Shown one piece after another: positions 1 through 8,171 of a stretch of DNA of 49,009 nt. Source of the DNA: JANOQP01 sp044227705 (GTDB lineage Bacteria; Bacteroidota; Bacteroidia; Chitinophagales; Saprospiraceae). The translations under genes were made by a program, and so were the position numbers. Within the stretch, counting starts at the first letter, position 1; every line of letters starts with the position of its first letter. The notes under the pieces were generated by a model. It ran no database searches. It was not told the DNA's origin and saw only the letters and a list, made by a program, of their open reading frames with translations. The stretch spans positions 1 through 49,009 of the forward strand of contig JBGAWE010000006.1 in the NCBI GenBank assembly GCA_044227705.1, given 5' to 3'.

Positions 1-61
1 ACCTATGACCCTGATTGCGGCTTGTTCTTCGCTGGTACGTTCGCTGTACCGTAGGTCTAGC

Positions 62-1348
62 CTACGGCCCACCGTTTGGTGCTCCTTGGCATGCTCTTGT
101 GTACGTGACATGCTCGTTGTAGGGCAGCCCGTTCGTCTCGGCGGCGGCGCGGTAGATGGAGTCGATGCGGTTGTGGTTCTGGAGGAAGGTGTTGAGCGAG
201 TCCGCCGCGTTCCGCACGACCTCGTGGCCGACGTAGTTGCTGAAAGGCAGGTTGACGAAGACCAGTTTCGCCCCGTTCGCCCGGCAGACGGCGGCCATCT
301 CGGCGAAGTCCTGCGTCATCTTTCCGGCCGCCCAGGCCGTCGCGGGGCTCGCCGGGTCGTTCGCATCGATGAGGCGGTTGGGGTGGTCGATGTAGTGCTC
401 GATGAGGACCGCGTTCAAATTTCCAGAGGCAAAGAGGCTGCGCAAGGTGTCGGGCAGCGCCTCGTAGCTGGCCTTTCGCCGCGCGTCGAACCTCGGCACG
501 CAGGCCGCGACCGACTCGCGCCACTGGTCGGCGATGTTCTCGTTGAGCATGACGCGGCCGCCCGTCAGGCGCAGCGTGTTCTTGAAGACGTAGCGGAAGA
601 ACTCGCGGGCCGCGTCCTTCGCCGCCGTCCATTTTCTTTGAAAGAAGCCCTCGCCGCCGAATCCCGTCGTGTTCGCGTCCTCCGAAAGCTGGGCGAGGTC
701 GTCGCCCTGCAACACGCCGACCAAAACGAGGTCGGGCTTCAAAACAGGGACGGCTCGCCAGACGTGCTTTTTGTAAACGCCGGTGTGGCTGCCGCTCTGC
801 CCGCAGTCGATGACCTCCGCGTTCGGGTGGCCGTGTTCTTTCAAGAAGTTCTCGAGCTGGCGCGGCCAACTGTCCTCGATGCTCACGCCCCAGCCGAACG
901 TCCAGGAGTCGCCGAAGCAGAGGACGCGGTACTTGTCGCCCTTGTCGACCGGGATTTCGCGGTCGCGCAGGCCGAGCGAGTTGATGGTGGCCGTGCTCTC
1001 GAACTCGACGGTCTTGAGCTTGACCTGCGTCCCCGGCTCGAAAATCAGGCCGGGCTTGCCGAGGCCGAGCGCGGGCAGCATCGCGTCGAGGGCGATGAGG
1101 AAGGCCGAGAAGATGCCGACCATCGAGAGCGAGAAGGCGACATTGCCCAGCCTCGGGCCGATTCTCCCTTTTTTGAAAAGAAAGACGGCCAGCAGCCCCA
1201 GCCCGGCAACGGCCGCGAAGAACATCGGCACCGCCCGGATTTGGGCGATGGGCGCGTCGCGGTAGAGCAGCCAGAACGTGATCGGGTTCCAGTAGCCGAG
1301 GGCAAGGACGAGGAAGAAGACGTGGATTTTGTCGCGCGTCGTCATCAT
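62..1348 (-). CDS. SGNH/GDSL-like hydrolase with N-terminal membrane segments (C-terminus truncated)
   Basis: Last gene of the exopolysaccharide operon as seen here. The N-terminus has three hydrophobic segments in about the first 95 residues, then an extracytoplasmic SGNH domain. Block I is visible as CFGDSWTFGWG, with the likely nucleophile Ser after GD, and a later GVLQGDD probably corresponds to the GxND block. Such membrane-anchored SGNH proteins often act as O-acyltransferase partners or esterases on surface polysaccharides; the substrate here is unknown. I chose the ATG at 1348 (MMTTRDK) over an upstream GTG at 1360. It follows the preceding glycosyltransferase by 24 bp. The frame stops at 62 without the C-terminal Asp-x-x-His block normal for the family, and the tail after LPYNEH no longer looks like this family. 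The real C-terminus is therefore probably lost to a frameshift, rearrangement or contig-end artefact. Confidence 0.72.
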   Translation of the reverse strand: MMTTRDKIHVFFLVLALGYWNPITFWLLYRDAPIAQIRAVPMFFAAVAGLGLLAVFLFKKGRIGPRLGNVAFSLSMVGIFSAFLIALDAMLPALGLGKPGLIFEPGTQVKLKTVEFESTATINSLGLRDREIPVDKGDKYRVLCFGDSWTFGWGVSIEDSWPRQLENFLKEHGHPNAEVIDCGQSGSHTGVYKKHVWRAVPVLKPDLVLVGVLQGDDLAQLSEDANTTGFGGEGFFQRKWTAAKDAAREFFRYVFKNTLRLTGGRVMLNENIADQWRESVAACVPRFDARRKASYEALPDTLRSLFASGNLNAVLIEHYIDHPNRLIDANDPASPATAWAAGKMTQDFAEMAAVCRANGAKLVFVNLPFSNYVGHEVVRNAADSLNTFLQNHNRIDSIYRAAAETNGLPYNEHVTYTRACQGAPNGGP

Positions 1349-1372
1349 CGGATGGCACACGGGGTTGACGGA

Positions 1373-2422
1373 TTAGACACGGGTTTGTGCGGATTTTTTG
1401 AGGATGTCGGCCAGTCGCTTTTCATAGGTCTCCATCGAGAACTCGGAGCGGCGGCTGGCCGTCATGGCTGTTTTTTCTTTTAGAAGATTGCCCGAAAAGA
1501 GGGCCTCCAGCTTCGCGGCGAGGTCTTCGGCGGAGCCTCGTTTGAAAACCAAGCCCGCTTCGCCGACCGCCTCGACCATCGCCGGCTGGTCGCTCGCCAC
1601 GACCGGCAAACCGACCGACAGGGCCTCCGCGATGACCAGCGGCAGCCCCTCCGTGTGCGTCGAGGACGGGACGACGAGGGCTTTTGATTTCAGGTAGGCC
1701 CCGATGAGCTGCTCGCGGTCGAGGCGGCCGATGTAGGTCGCGTCGAGCTTCAGTTCGCGGATTCGGGCGAGGAGCTTTTCCAAATCCTCCCCTTCCCCGG
1801 CAAAGGCGATTTTCAAATTCAATTTCGGCCGCAGGCTGGCCGTAGCCTCGACGAGGTGGAAAATGCCTTTCCCGTCGATGAGTCGGCCGACGAAAAGGAG
1901 GTCGAATTCCTTTTCAGAAACCTGCCCGGCCTTCCTCGCCGCAATCTCGCCCAGCTCCGTGTCGATGGGGTTTGGCAGGGCGGCGGCGACGTGGCCGGGC
2001 AGCAGGCGGCGCAGCTCCCCTGCCGCGTGGTGGCTGACTGCCACGCTCATCCGCGCCCGCGAGGCCATGAAACGGCGCGTCTGTTTTGAAAAAAAGGAGT
2101 TGCCGTCCCTCAAAAAGACGCTCGCCATCTGGTAGACCGGCACGAAGGGCTTGCCCAACAGCCACGACATCGAGCAGATTTTCATGGCCATGCCGCCGTT
2201 GACCAGAACCAGATCCGCCTCTTTTATCAAGTCGAAAAAGATGCGGCGGTCGCGGCTCCTGACGGTTTTAAAAGGAAAGGGGCGGTCGGCCTCCTCCAAA
2301 GTCTCGGTCAGGACGGTCGGCTCGTGGCCCATCCTGGCCAGCGTCGAGGCGAGGGTGAGGGTGTTCCGTTCGAGGCCGCCGAGGTCGGGGAGGAAGTTGC
2401 GGGTGTAGACAAGGATCCTCAC
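1373..2422 (-). CDS. Glycosyltransferase family 4 (GT-B fold)
   Basis: Transfers a sugar from a nucleotide donor to a growing exopolysaccharide repeat unit at the cytoplasmic face; donor and acceptor cannot be read from sequence. The 349-residue protein begins RILVYTRNFLPDLGGLERN, the glycine-rich N-terminal acceptor-side loop of GT4 enzymes. The C-terminal half carries LLFVGRLIDGKG and EGLPLVIAEALSVGLPVV, the E-x7-E donor-site motif of GT4. The start is a GTG at 2422 that overlaps the stop of the upstream polymerase-like gene by four bases (GTGA), a translational-coupling arrangement. The frame stays open far upstream of this, but that stretch is only a shadow of the polymerase gene. Confidence 0.88.
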   Translation of the reverse strand: MRILVYTRNFLPDLGGLERNTLTLASTLARMGHEPTVLTETLEEADRPFPFKTVRSRDRRIFFDLIKEADLVLVNGGMAMKICSMSWLLGKPFVPVYQMASVFLRDGNSFFSKQTRRFMASRARMSVAVSHHAAGELRRLLPGHVAAALPNPIDTELGEIAARKAGQVSEKEFDLLFVGRLIDGKGIFHLVEATASLRPKLNLKIAFAGEGEDLEKLLARIRELKLDATYIGRLDREQLIGAYLKSKALVVPSSTHTEGLPLVIAEALSVGLPVVASDQPAMVEAVGEAGLVFKRGSAEDLAAKLEALFSGNLLKEKTAMTASRRSEFSMETYEKRLADILKKSAQTRV

Positions 2423-3669
2423 CCGGCGGCCTCCTTCCCTTTCAGATAGTACATTTTGTCGACGAGCATGAACCCGAAGAAGGCGTAAAAGCACTGGTTG
2501 ATGTTGAACACCGTCGAGAGGAACATCAGGATGTAGACCATGATGGGGACGGCGAACCAGAGCGGGATTTTCGTGCGGGCCAGCAGCAGCAGCAGCAGCA
2601 GCGCCCGGACGGTGAACAGGAACAAGCCCCCCTCGATGACGATGCGCTCCGGCTCTGCCTCCATCGCTGGGAGGAGCGGCGAGGCACCCCATTTGGCGAT
2701 GGCCCCCTGGTAGGTTGCGCCCAGCCCGATGCCGAAGCCGGGGCGGGGGCCCGCATAATCGATGACGGCGCGGAACAGGTCGAAGGCGCGGTCGGTCGAC
2801 TCGCCCGTCTCCTGCCCGTACTTGACGCGGCCCGAGAAGGCCTCGTAGGCGTTGGAGATGAAGGGCAGCTTCTCGCCCAAGTCGAAGACGACGGCCATCC
2901 CGGCGACGAGCGCGACGACGAGCGCGCCCTTGAGCTTGTTGCCCACGCCGCCGTGCGAGAGGATGCCGAAGACGACGGCCATCGCGTAGGGCAGGGCCAC
3001 GACGCGGCCCCCGTTCATGAAGGCCGAGAGCATCCCGGCGGCGGCCAGCGCGTAGATGAGCAGGAGCGGCCGCCGGTTCTCGAGCATCAAGGCCCAGAGG
3101 AACATCCCGAAGAAGACGATGAACGCCCCGAAGCCCGAGAGGTAGCTGAACGTCCCGCAGATGCGCGTACCGAGGCCCTCGCTGAAACCGATGACGGCGT
3201 TCGTCTCGCGGGCGTAGTGGTTGAGGAAGTGGTCGCTCGGCAGCGTGAACTGCAGCAGCCCCAGCACGCTCTCCACCCCGCACGAGACGAGCATCGGCCA
3301 CAGCAGCCGCTCGACGGGGAAGGAGTCGCGCTCCTGCACATAAATCAGGGCCATCAGCCAGAAGCTCATGTGCAGCAGCAGCCCGAAGATGCTGTGATAA
3401 ATCGTGTGGCTCAACGGGTTGAACGCCAGCACCAGCAGCACCAGAGCGAACGGGATGAGGGGGAAATAGAAGAGCCAGCTCCGCTCGCGCCGCATCGAGA
3501 ACGTCATCAAAAAGGGCGCGAGCACCTGCAGCATCACCAGCCCGCCCTCGACGGCCGAGTTGCCCGCGAAGACCCATTTGCGCAGCACGCCGTTGAAGGT
3601 CGTGAACAGGAAATAGGCCAGCAGCAGGCGCTGGTTGTGCTGCAAATCCCTTTCGTCGACGAGTCTCAT
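2419..3669 (-). CDS. O-antigen ligase/polymerase-like membrane protein (Wzy/WaaL superfamily)
   Basis: A 416-residue, very hydrophobic protein with roughly ten to twelve predicted membrane helices and a larger loop in the second half. This is the plan of Wzy polymerases and O-antigen ligases, which join lipid-linked repeat units at the periplasmic face of the inner membrane. Family assignment rests on hydropathy, size and operon context; the family has little sequence signature. The ATG at 3669 is preferred over a TTG one codon earlier. The stop overlaps the GTG of the following glycosyltransferase, and the start lies 9 bp after the methyltransferase stop. Together with the Wza- and Wzc-like genes it suggests a Wzy-dependent pathway, although no Wzx flippase is in the window. 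Confidence 0.78.
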   Translation of the reverse strand: MRLVDERDLQHNQRLLLAYFLFTTFNGVLRKWVFAGNSAVEGGLVMLQVLAPFLMTFSMRRERSWLFYFPLIPFALVLLVLAFNPLSHTIYHSIFGLLLHMSFWLMALIYVQERDSFPVERLLWPMLVSCGVESVLGLLQFTLPSDHFLNHYARETNAVIGFSEGLGTRICGTFSYLSGFGAFIVFFGMFLWALMLENRRPLLLIYALAAAGMLSAFMNGGRVVALPYAMAVVFGILSHGGVGNKLKGALVVALVAGMAVVFDLGEKLPFISNAYEAFSGRVKYGQETGESTDRAFDLFRAVIDYAGPRPGFGIGLGATYQGAIAKWGASPLLPAMEAEPERIVIEGGLFLFTVRALLLLLLLARTKIPLWFAVPIMVYILMFLSTVFNINQCFYAFFGFMLVDKMYYLKGKEAAG

Positions 3670-3678
3670 CAACCGGTT

Positions 3679-4638
3679 TTAGGAGACGGAAAGCTGCGCG
3701 AGCACCCGGTCGCCGCCCCGAAGCTGATACTGCCCGGGGCCGAAACGGACGATGCTGCCCGACTTCTTGGAGGCCGCCCCGACCGTCATGATGGGGTCGA
3801 GGGCCTGCCGCCAGACGAGGCCGAACCGCTTTTTGTGGACGACAATCGGGATTTCCGACGAGAGGTTGTTCGCAATCTGGAACCGGTACTGCCGCGCCGA
3901 GTTGAGCGAGAGCGAGGCGGGCGCGTCGGTCGAGACGGCCAGCACCTCGGGTTCGTTGAACACGAAGCGCGGGTGCACGTCGCGGCGCATCGAGTGGCCG
4001 CCGCCCTTTTTCTGAATCCAGATATAGTAGTACGGGTCGACGACGCCGCCCACCGGCGTGTGGAAGCTGAAGGTGTCGATGACCTCCATGCCGTTCTCGT
4101 CGATCATCTTCGTGAAAGAGCCGGTCTCGCTGCCGAAGTAGTTCTCCTGCATCAAAATCGTCCCGGTTTCGGTCAAATGCGCCGCCACTTGGTCATAAAA
4201 GGACTGGTGGATGCCCCAATGCTGGTCGTTGAGGCGGATGTTGCCCTCGTACTCCTCGACCGTTTCGACCTCGAAGTGCGGCGGGTTGCTCACCACGAGG
4301 TCCCATTTCTCGGAGGCGGGGACGTCGTTCAGCGAGTTCGAAAGATAGACGCTCACTCGGCCCTCGAGGCCGTTGCGGCGGATGGTGTCCTTCACCGCGT
4401 CGACGGCCTTCGGGTTGATGTCGGAGAGGCAGAGCGTGTCGCAAAGCCCCTCGGCGAGGAGCGCGAAACCGATGAAGGCGGGGCCGCAGCAGAACTCGTA
4501 GGCCCGGCCGACCTTCCCGAACATTTCTTTCACGACGGGCAGGTAGTCCAGCCCGAAGGTGCGCCCGCCGCCGTCCAGCTCGGGCAGCCAGGAGACCTCG
4601 ATGTCACGGTACTTGACAGTCAGATAGTTTGTTGCCAT
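3679..4638 (-). CDS. SAM-dependent methyltransferase with C-terminal beta domain
   Basis: A 319-residue protein with a class I methyltransferase fold. The SAM-binding motif I reads EFCCGPAFIGFALLAEG (about residues 48-64), motif II includes LSDINPKAVDAV, and motif IV is VVSNPPHF near residue 120. The (D/N)PP(Y/F/H) motif is usual for N-methyltransferases acting on nitrogen in planar groups (HemK, TrmN6, RsmC), so a small-molecule, protein or sugar-amine target is all plausible. About 90 C-terminal residues after HSMRRDVHP form a separate, probably beta-rich domain that I do not recognise. The ATG overlaps the stop of the preceding SGNH gene by one base (TGATG), so it is co-translated with the O-acylation pair and may modify the same polymer. 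That role is inference from position only. Confidence 0.75.
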   Translation of the reverse strand: MATNYLTVKYRDIEVSWLPELDGGGRTFGLDYLPVVKEMFGKVGRAYEFCCGPAFIGFALLAEGLCDTLCLSDINPKAVDAVKDTIRRNGLEGRVSVYLSNSLNDVPASEKWDLVVSNPPHFEVETVEEYEGNIRLNDQHWGIHQSFYDQVAAHLTETGTILMQENYFGSETGSFTKMIDENGMEVIDTFSFHTPVGGVVDPYYYIWIQKKGGGHSMRRDVHPRFVFNEPEVLAVSTDAPASLSLNSARQYRFQIANNLSSEIPIVVHKKRFGLVWRQALDPIMTVGAASKKSGSIVRFGPGQYQLRGGDRVLAQLSVS

Positions 4639-5537
4639 CAATATTGATTGGGTTGCTTGTTTGCGAATTGGTCGGCGAGATGCCGCGAAACCGCCTCCGC
4701 GCCCTCCGCCGAGACGTGGTCGCCGTCGGGGATGAAGCCGCTGTCCGGCAGCGAGAGGTCGTTGAAGTCCTCGACCCGGAGGCCATATTGGGCGACGACC
4801 TCGCCGTATTTTTTCAAATATTCGGCCGGGAGCCGCTCCTTGTAATAGGGATGGAGCGGCGTGTTCATCAAGACCAGCTCGACTCCGCGCTCGCGGCAGA
4901 GCCGGGCTATCTTGTCGAAGCTGTCGAGGTTGAGCGACGAGAAGCCGTCGAGCTTTCCGTCCCGGAAATACTGGAACTTCATCCGCTTGTCCATCGACTT
5001 CGGCGCGGCGGCCGTGTTGCGAAAGATGTTCGTGAAGCCGCCCCGGTGCCCGTTCTCCGCCGCCGAGCGCAGGGTGTTGCGCAGGAAAAGGGAGAGGTTT
5101 TCCCAGTTGCAGCGCAGGAAGCGGAGCTTTTCGTCGGCGGGCATGGTGAAGAAGTACTTCGCCGATATGTACGGCGCGTACTGCCCGAAGACGAAGTCGT
5201 CGTAATAGTCGGACAGGCTGTGCGGCCCGAACCCGAGGTAGACCGTCCGGACGGCCGGGCTGTTGGCGAGCAGCTTTTCGAGCTTGAAATAGGTGAAATA
5301 GAAGGCCTCCGAGTTCTGCGCGATGTTGAGGCTGTGCGGCACGATGCGGTCGTCGACGCACTGCTCGACGTGCGAGTCGCCCGCGAAGACGGTCGTCACG
5401 CCGGCCGGGACCGCTGTTTTTTCAAAATCGCCCGTCGCCCGCTGCCCGACCACCGCGAACGCCGCCGCCAGCAGGCCGAGCGGCAGCGCGAGGAAAAAGA
5501 GGGTCTTTTTGAAAAAGGATTTCACGTCGGTCGGCAC
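4638..5537 (-). CDS. SGNH-type acyltransferase partner of MBOAT (AlgX/AlgJ/DltD-like)
   Basis: A 299-residue protein with one N-terminal membrane or signal segment (LFFLALPLGLLAAAFAVV) and an extracytoplasmic SGNH domain. The nucleophile block is FAGDSHVEQ near residue 55 and the catalytic Asp-x-x-His is IPDGDHVSAEG near residue 270, so both ends of the active site are present. It lies directly downstream of an MBOAT gene with only 3 bp between them. In alginate acetylation and related systems such a pair moves an acyl group across the membrane (MBOAT) and onto the polysaccharide (SGNH protein). The start is a GTG at 5537; no better ATG lies close to the stop of the MBOAT gene. The stop overlaps the methyltransferase start. 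Confidence 0.82.
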   Translation of the reverse strand: MPTDVKSFFKKTLFFLALPLGLLAAAFAVVGQRATGDFEKTAVPAGVTTVFAGDSHVEQCVDDRIVPHSLNIAQNSEAFYFTYFKLEKLLANSPAVRTVYLGFGPHSLSDYYDDFVFGQYAPYISAKYFFTMPADEKLRFLRCNWENLSLFLRNTLRSAAENGHRGGFTNIFRNTAAAPKSMDKRMKFQYFRDGKLDGFSSLNLDSFDKIARLCRERGVELVLMNTPLHPYYKERLPAEYLKKYGEVVAQYGLRVEDFNDLSLPDSGFIPDGDHVSAEGAEAVSRHLADQFANKQPNQY

Positions 5538-5540
5538 CGG

Positions 5541-6983
5541 TCAGAACTGGAAGTAGATGAACGTCTGCCCCGCGTTGGCGAAGTAGAAAAGACAGGCCGC
5601 CAGCCCGTAGTAGAAGGCCAGCCGTACCGGCCTCGGCGCGCCCAGCCCGAGCCGAGCGATGGCGAACGGCTGCTCGCGCCCCGCCCATTCGACGACCATG
5701 AACAGCGCCATCAAGACCAGCAGCCGACGGGGCAGGTTGAGCATGTCGGGAGCCTCGAAAAGGCTTTTTGAGAAAATCCCCCGGACGAAGTGGAAGGCGT
5801 CGCCGAGCGTCTGCGCCCGGAAGAAAATCCAGGCGAAACAGGCAAGGCAGAAGGTCGCCGCTATCGAAACCGCCTCTCGGAAGGTCGGCAAGAGGCGGCC
5901 TTTTGCCACGATTTCCAGGTTGTCGCGGTTCGTTTTAAAGACGATGGACGGCAGGATGAAGATGGCGTTGAGCAGGCCCCAGAAGATGAAAGTCCAGTTG
6001 GCGCCGTGCCAGAAGCCGCTGACGACGAAGATGGCGAGCGTGTTGCGCACCTTCATCCAGGTGCCGCCGCGCGAGCCGCCGAGCGGGATGTACAGGTAGT
6101 CGCGGAACCACGACGAGAGCGAGATGTGCCATCGCCGCCAGAACTCGGCGATGTCGCGCGAGAAGTAGGGGTAGGCGAAGTTGCGCAGCAGCTCGATGCC
6201 GAACAGGCGGGCCGTGCCGAGCGCGATGTCGCTGTATCCCGAGAAGTCGCCGTAGATCTGGAAGGCGAAGAAGACGGCACCGAGGGCGAGCGAGCTGCCG
6301 TTGTGGCCGTCGGGCTGGTTGAAGATGAGGTTGGCCTGCTCGGCGCACTGGTCGGCGATGACGATTTTCTTGAACAGCCCCCAGAGGATCTGCCGAAGGC
6401 CGTCGACCGCCTTCGCGTAGTCGAACTGCCGGTCGCGCTTGATTTGGGGCAAAAGGTGCGTCGCCCGCTCAATCGGCCCCGCCACGAGCAGCGGGAAGAA
6501 ACTGACGAAGACCGAGTAGTCGACGAAGTTCCTTTCCGCCTTTATCCTTTTGAAATAGATGTCGAGGACGTAAGAGAGGCCGTGAAAGGTGTAAAAAGAG
6601 ATGCCGACGGGCAGGATGACGCTTATCGTCCACGGGTCGACCTTCCAGCCCAGCGGCGCGACCGCCTCGGCGAACGAGTGGGCGAAGAAGTTGTAGTACT
6701 TGAAAACGCCAAGGAAGCCGAGATTGATGATGACGCTCAACCAGAGCCAGAACCGGCGGCCCCGGTCGCTGGGCGCGTCCGACATTTTCAGCCCCGTGTA
6801 ATAGTCGAGCAGGGTTGAAAAAATCAGGAGGAAGAGGAAGCGCCAGTCCCAGCAGCCGTAGAAAAAGTAGCTCGATGTGAGGAGCAGGACGTTCTGTTCG
6901 CGCCGCCGGCCGCTGCCGAGCTGCCAGTACAGCAGCCAGACGATGGGCAGGAAGATGGCGAAGGCGATGGAGTTGAAAAGCAT
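5541..6983 (-). CDS. MBOAT family membrane-bound O-acyltransferase (AlgI/DltB-like)
   Basis: A 480-residue polytopic membrane protein. It has the standard bacterial polysaccharide MBOAT layout: an N-terminal LLYWQLGS segment, SSYFFYGCWDWRF, a central FWRRWHISLSSWFRDYLYIP stretch, and the catalytic histidine in SGFWHGANWTFIFWG near residue 323. Known homologues take an acyl group, usually acetyl, from a cytoplasmic donor and pass it through the membrane to a periplasmic SGNH transferase. Full length and all hallmark blocks are present, so it looks functional. The start codon follows the upstream GT4 stop by 6 bp, and the stop precedes the SGNH partner by 3 bp, so the three form one translational block that probably O-acylates the exopolysaccharide. 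Confidence 0.93.
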   Translation of the reverse strand: MLFNSIAFAIFLPIVWLLYWQLGSGRRREQNVLLLTSSYFFYGCWDWRFLFLLIFSTLLDYYTGLKMSDAPSDRGRRFWLWLSVIINLGFLGVFKYYNFFAHSFAEAVAPLGWKVDPWTISVILPVGISFYTFHGLSYVLDIYFKRIKAERNFVDYSVFVSFFPLLVAGPIERATHLLPQIKRDRQFDYAKAVDGLRQILWGLFKKIVIADQCAEQANLIFNQPDGHNGSSLALGAVFFAFQIYGDFSGYSDIALGTARLFGIELLRNFAYPYFSRDIAEFWRRWHISLSSWFRDYLYIPLGGSRGGTWMKVRNTLAIFVVSGFWHGANWTFIFWGLLNAIFILPSIVFKTNRDNLEIVAKGRLLPTFREAVSIAATFCLACFAWIFFRAQTLGDAFHFVRGIFSKSLFEAPDMLNLPRRLLVLMALFMVVEWAGREQPFAIARLGLGAPRPVRLAFYYGLAACLFYFANAGQTFIYFQF

Positions 6984-6989
6984 TCTTTG

Positions 6990-8132
6990 TCAGCCTTGCT
7001 GGCGGGCGGGGTCGAGCACCGCGAGCATTTTTTGCGCGGAGATTGGCCAAGCCAGATGCTCGTCGTGCAGTTTTCGAGCGGCGAGGCCGAGGGCGGCGGC
7101 TCTTTCTTTATTTAAGAAAAGGCCCCGGAAGGTCTCGGCCAGCTCCCGTTCGTCGAGCAGGTCGACGAGGAGGATGTTCTCGCCGTGGCGCAGGAGGGCG
7201 TTGTTCATGTCGCCCCGCGCCCCGACGACGGGGATGCCCAGCGAGAGGCCGCAGGCGAGGGCGGAGCTTTTGTTGCAGGTCCCGCCGTCGCCGCGCCGCC
7301 CGACGAGGTCGGGCGAGAAGAAGACGTCGCCCAGCAGCAGGTGCCGGTACAGTGCTGCGGAGGGCAATTCGCCGACGACGCGGAAATAAGGGCGGCTCGA
7401 AAGGACGTCCTTCCGGGTCGGGTTCTTCCCGCACAAGAGCCACGTAAGGTCTGGGAACTCGGCGGCCAGCCTATCAAAGGCCGGCAGATAGGGCACCACA
7501 TCGCGGTTGCCGAAGGTGGCGACGACGGGGCCGCCCGCCGCGATGGAGAGGCTTTTTCGGAGGTCATGGAGTTGCTCGCCGGTCGCCTCTGCACGAGGCA
7601 CGTTCGAGCCGATGGGTACGAGGGCCGTCTCGTGGCCCCACTTTTTGAGATATCCGGCGTAGATGTCGATGCTCGTCGCCGTGCGGACGGAGGCCCGCGC
7701 GAGGCGATCGGCGATTCGGTCCTGCAGGAAGGAGGCGACGGCGTTGCGCCGCCCGTCCCACGGCCGGATTTTCACCTCGTGGAAGAAGGTGACCGCCGGG
7801 ATGCCGCGCCGCCGCATCGCGCGGTACCAGAACCAGAGGCCGAACGGCAGCCCCTTCATGTGGAAGCCGTGCGGCGTGTACTGCATCACCACCCGGTCGG
7901 GCCGCACCTCGTCGAGGACTTCCGCAAAGGCATCGGCCCCCGCCCTCCCCCACCCCGTCGCGACGGGATGGACGAAAATGCCGTTCTCGCCCGTGGCCCG
8001 CGTCTGGTTGGTCGAGCAGACGATGTGCGACTCGTGGCCAAGCCCCGCCAGCTCGCGGGCCAGAAGCGACGTGTGGTCGCCGATGCCGCAGATGGTCGGC
8101 GGGTAGTTTGGGGTGACGAAGACTGTCTTCAT
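6990..8132 (-). CDS. Glycosyltransferase family 4-like protein
   Basis: A 380-residue GT-B glycosyltransferase. The N-terminus KTVFVTPNYPPTICGIGDHT is the usual GT4 opening with a glycine-containing acceptor loop. The C-terminal Rossmann half includes GPVVATFGNRD and LGIPVVGARGDM. The E-x7-E donor motif is degenerate here (GDGGTCNKSSALACGLSLG), so donor specificity cannot be guessed and the enzyme may have an unusual ligand. It probably adds one sugar of the exopolysaccharide repeat. It is 39 bp downstream of the Wzc-like gene and 6 bp upstream of the MBOAT gene. The ATG at 8132 begins the hydrophobic first strand directly. Confidence 0.83.
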   Translation of the reverse strand: MKTVFVTPNYPPTICGIGDHTSLLARELAGLGHESHIVCSTNQTRATGENGIFVHPVATGWGRAGADAFAEVLDEVRPDRVVMQYTPHGFHMKGLPFGLWFWYRAMRRRGIPAVTFFHEVKIRPWDGRRNAVASFLQDRIADRLARASVRTATSIDIYAGYLKKWGHETALVPIGSNVPRAEATGEQLHDLRKSLSIAAGGPVVATFGNRDVVPYLPAFDRLAAEFPDLTWLLCGKNPTRKDVLSSRPYFRVVGELPSAALYRHLLLGDVFFSPDLVGRRGDGGTCNKSSALACGLSLGIPVVGARGDMNNALLRHGENILLVDLLDERELAETFRGLFLNKERAAALGLAARKLHDEHLAWPISAQKMLAVLDPARQQG

Positions 8133-8171
8133 TCGGATTATCCGCGATTGGCCGTCTGGCCGTCGACCGCG

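Noticed and set aside
4182..4197. Iteron-like word on the minus strand
   Set aside because: Only partly matches (GGTCATA and CCGC agree but the A-run does not) and lies inside the methyltransferase coding sequence, so chance is likely.
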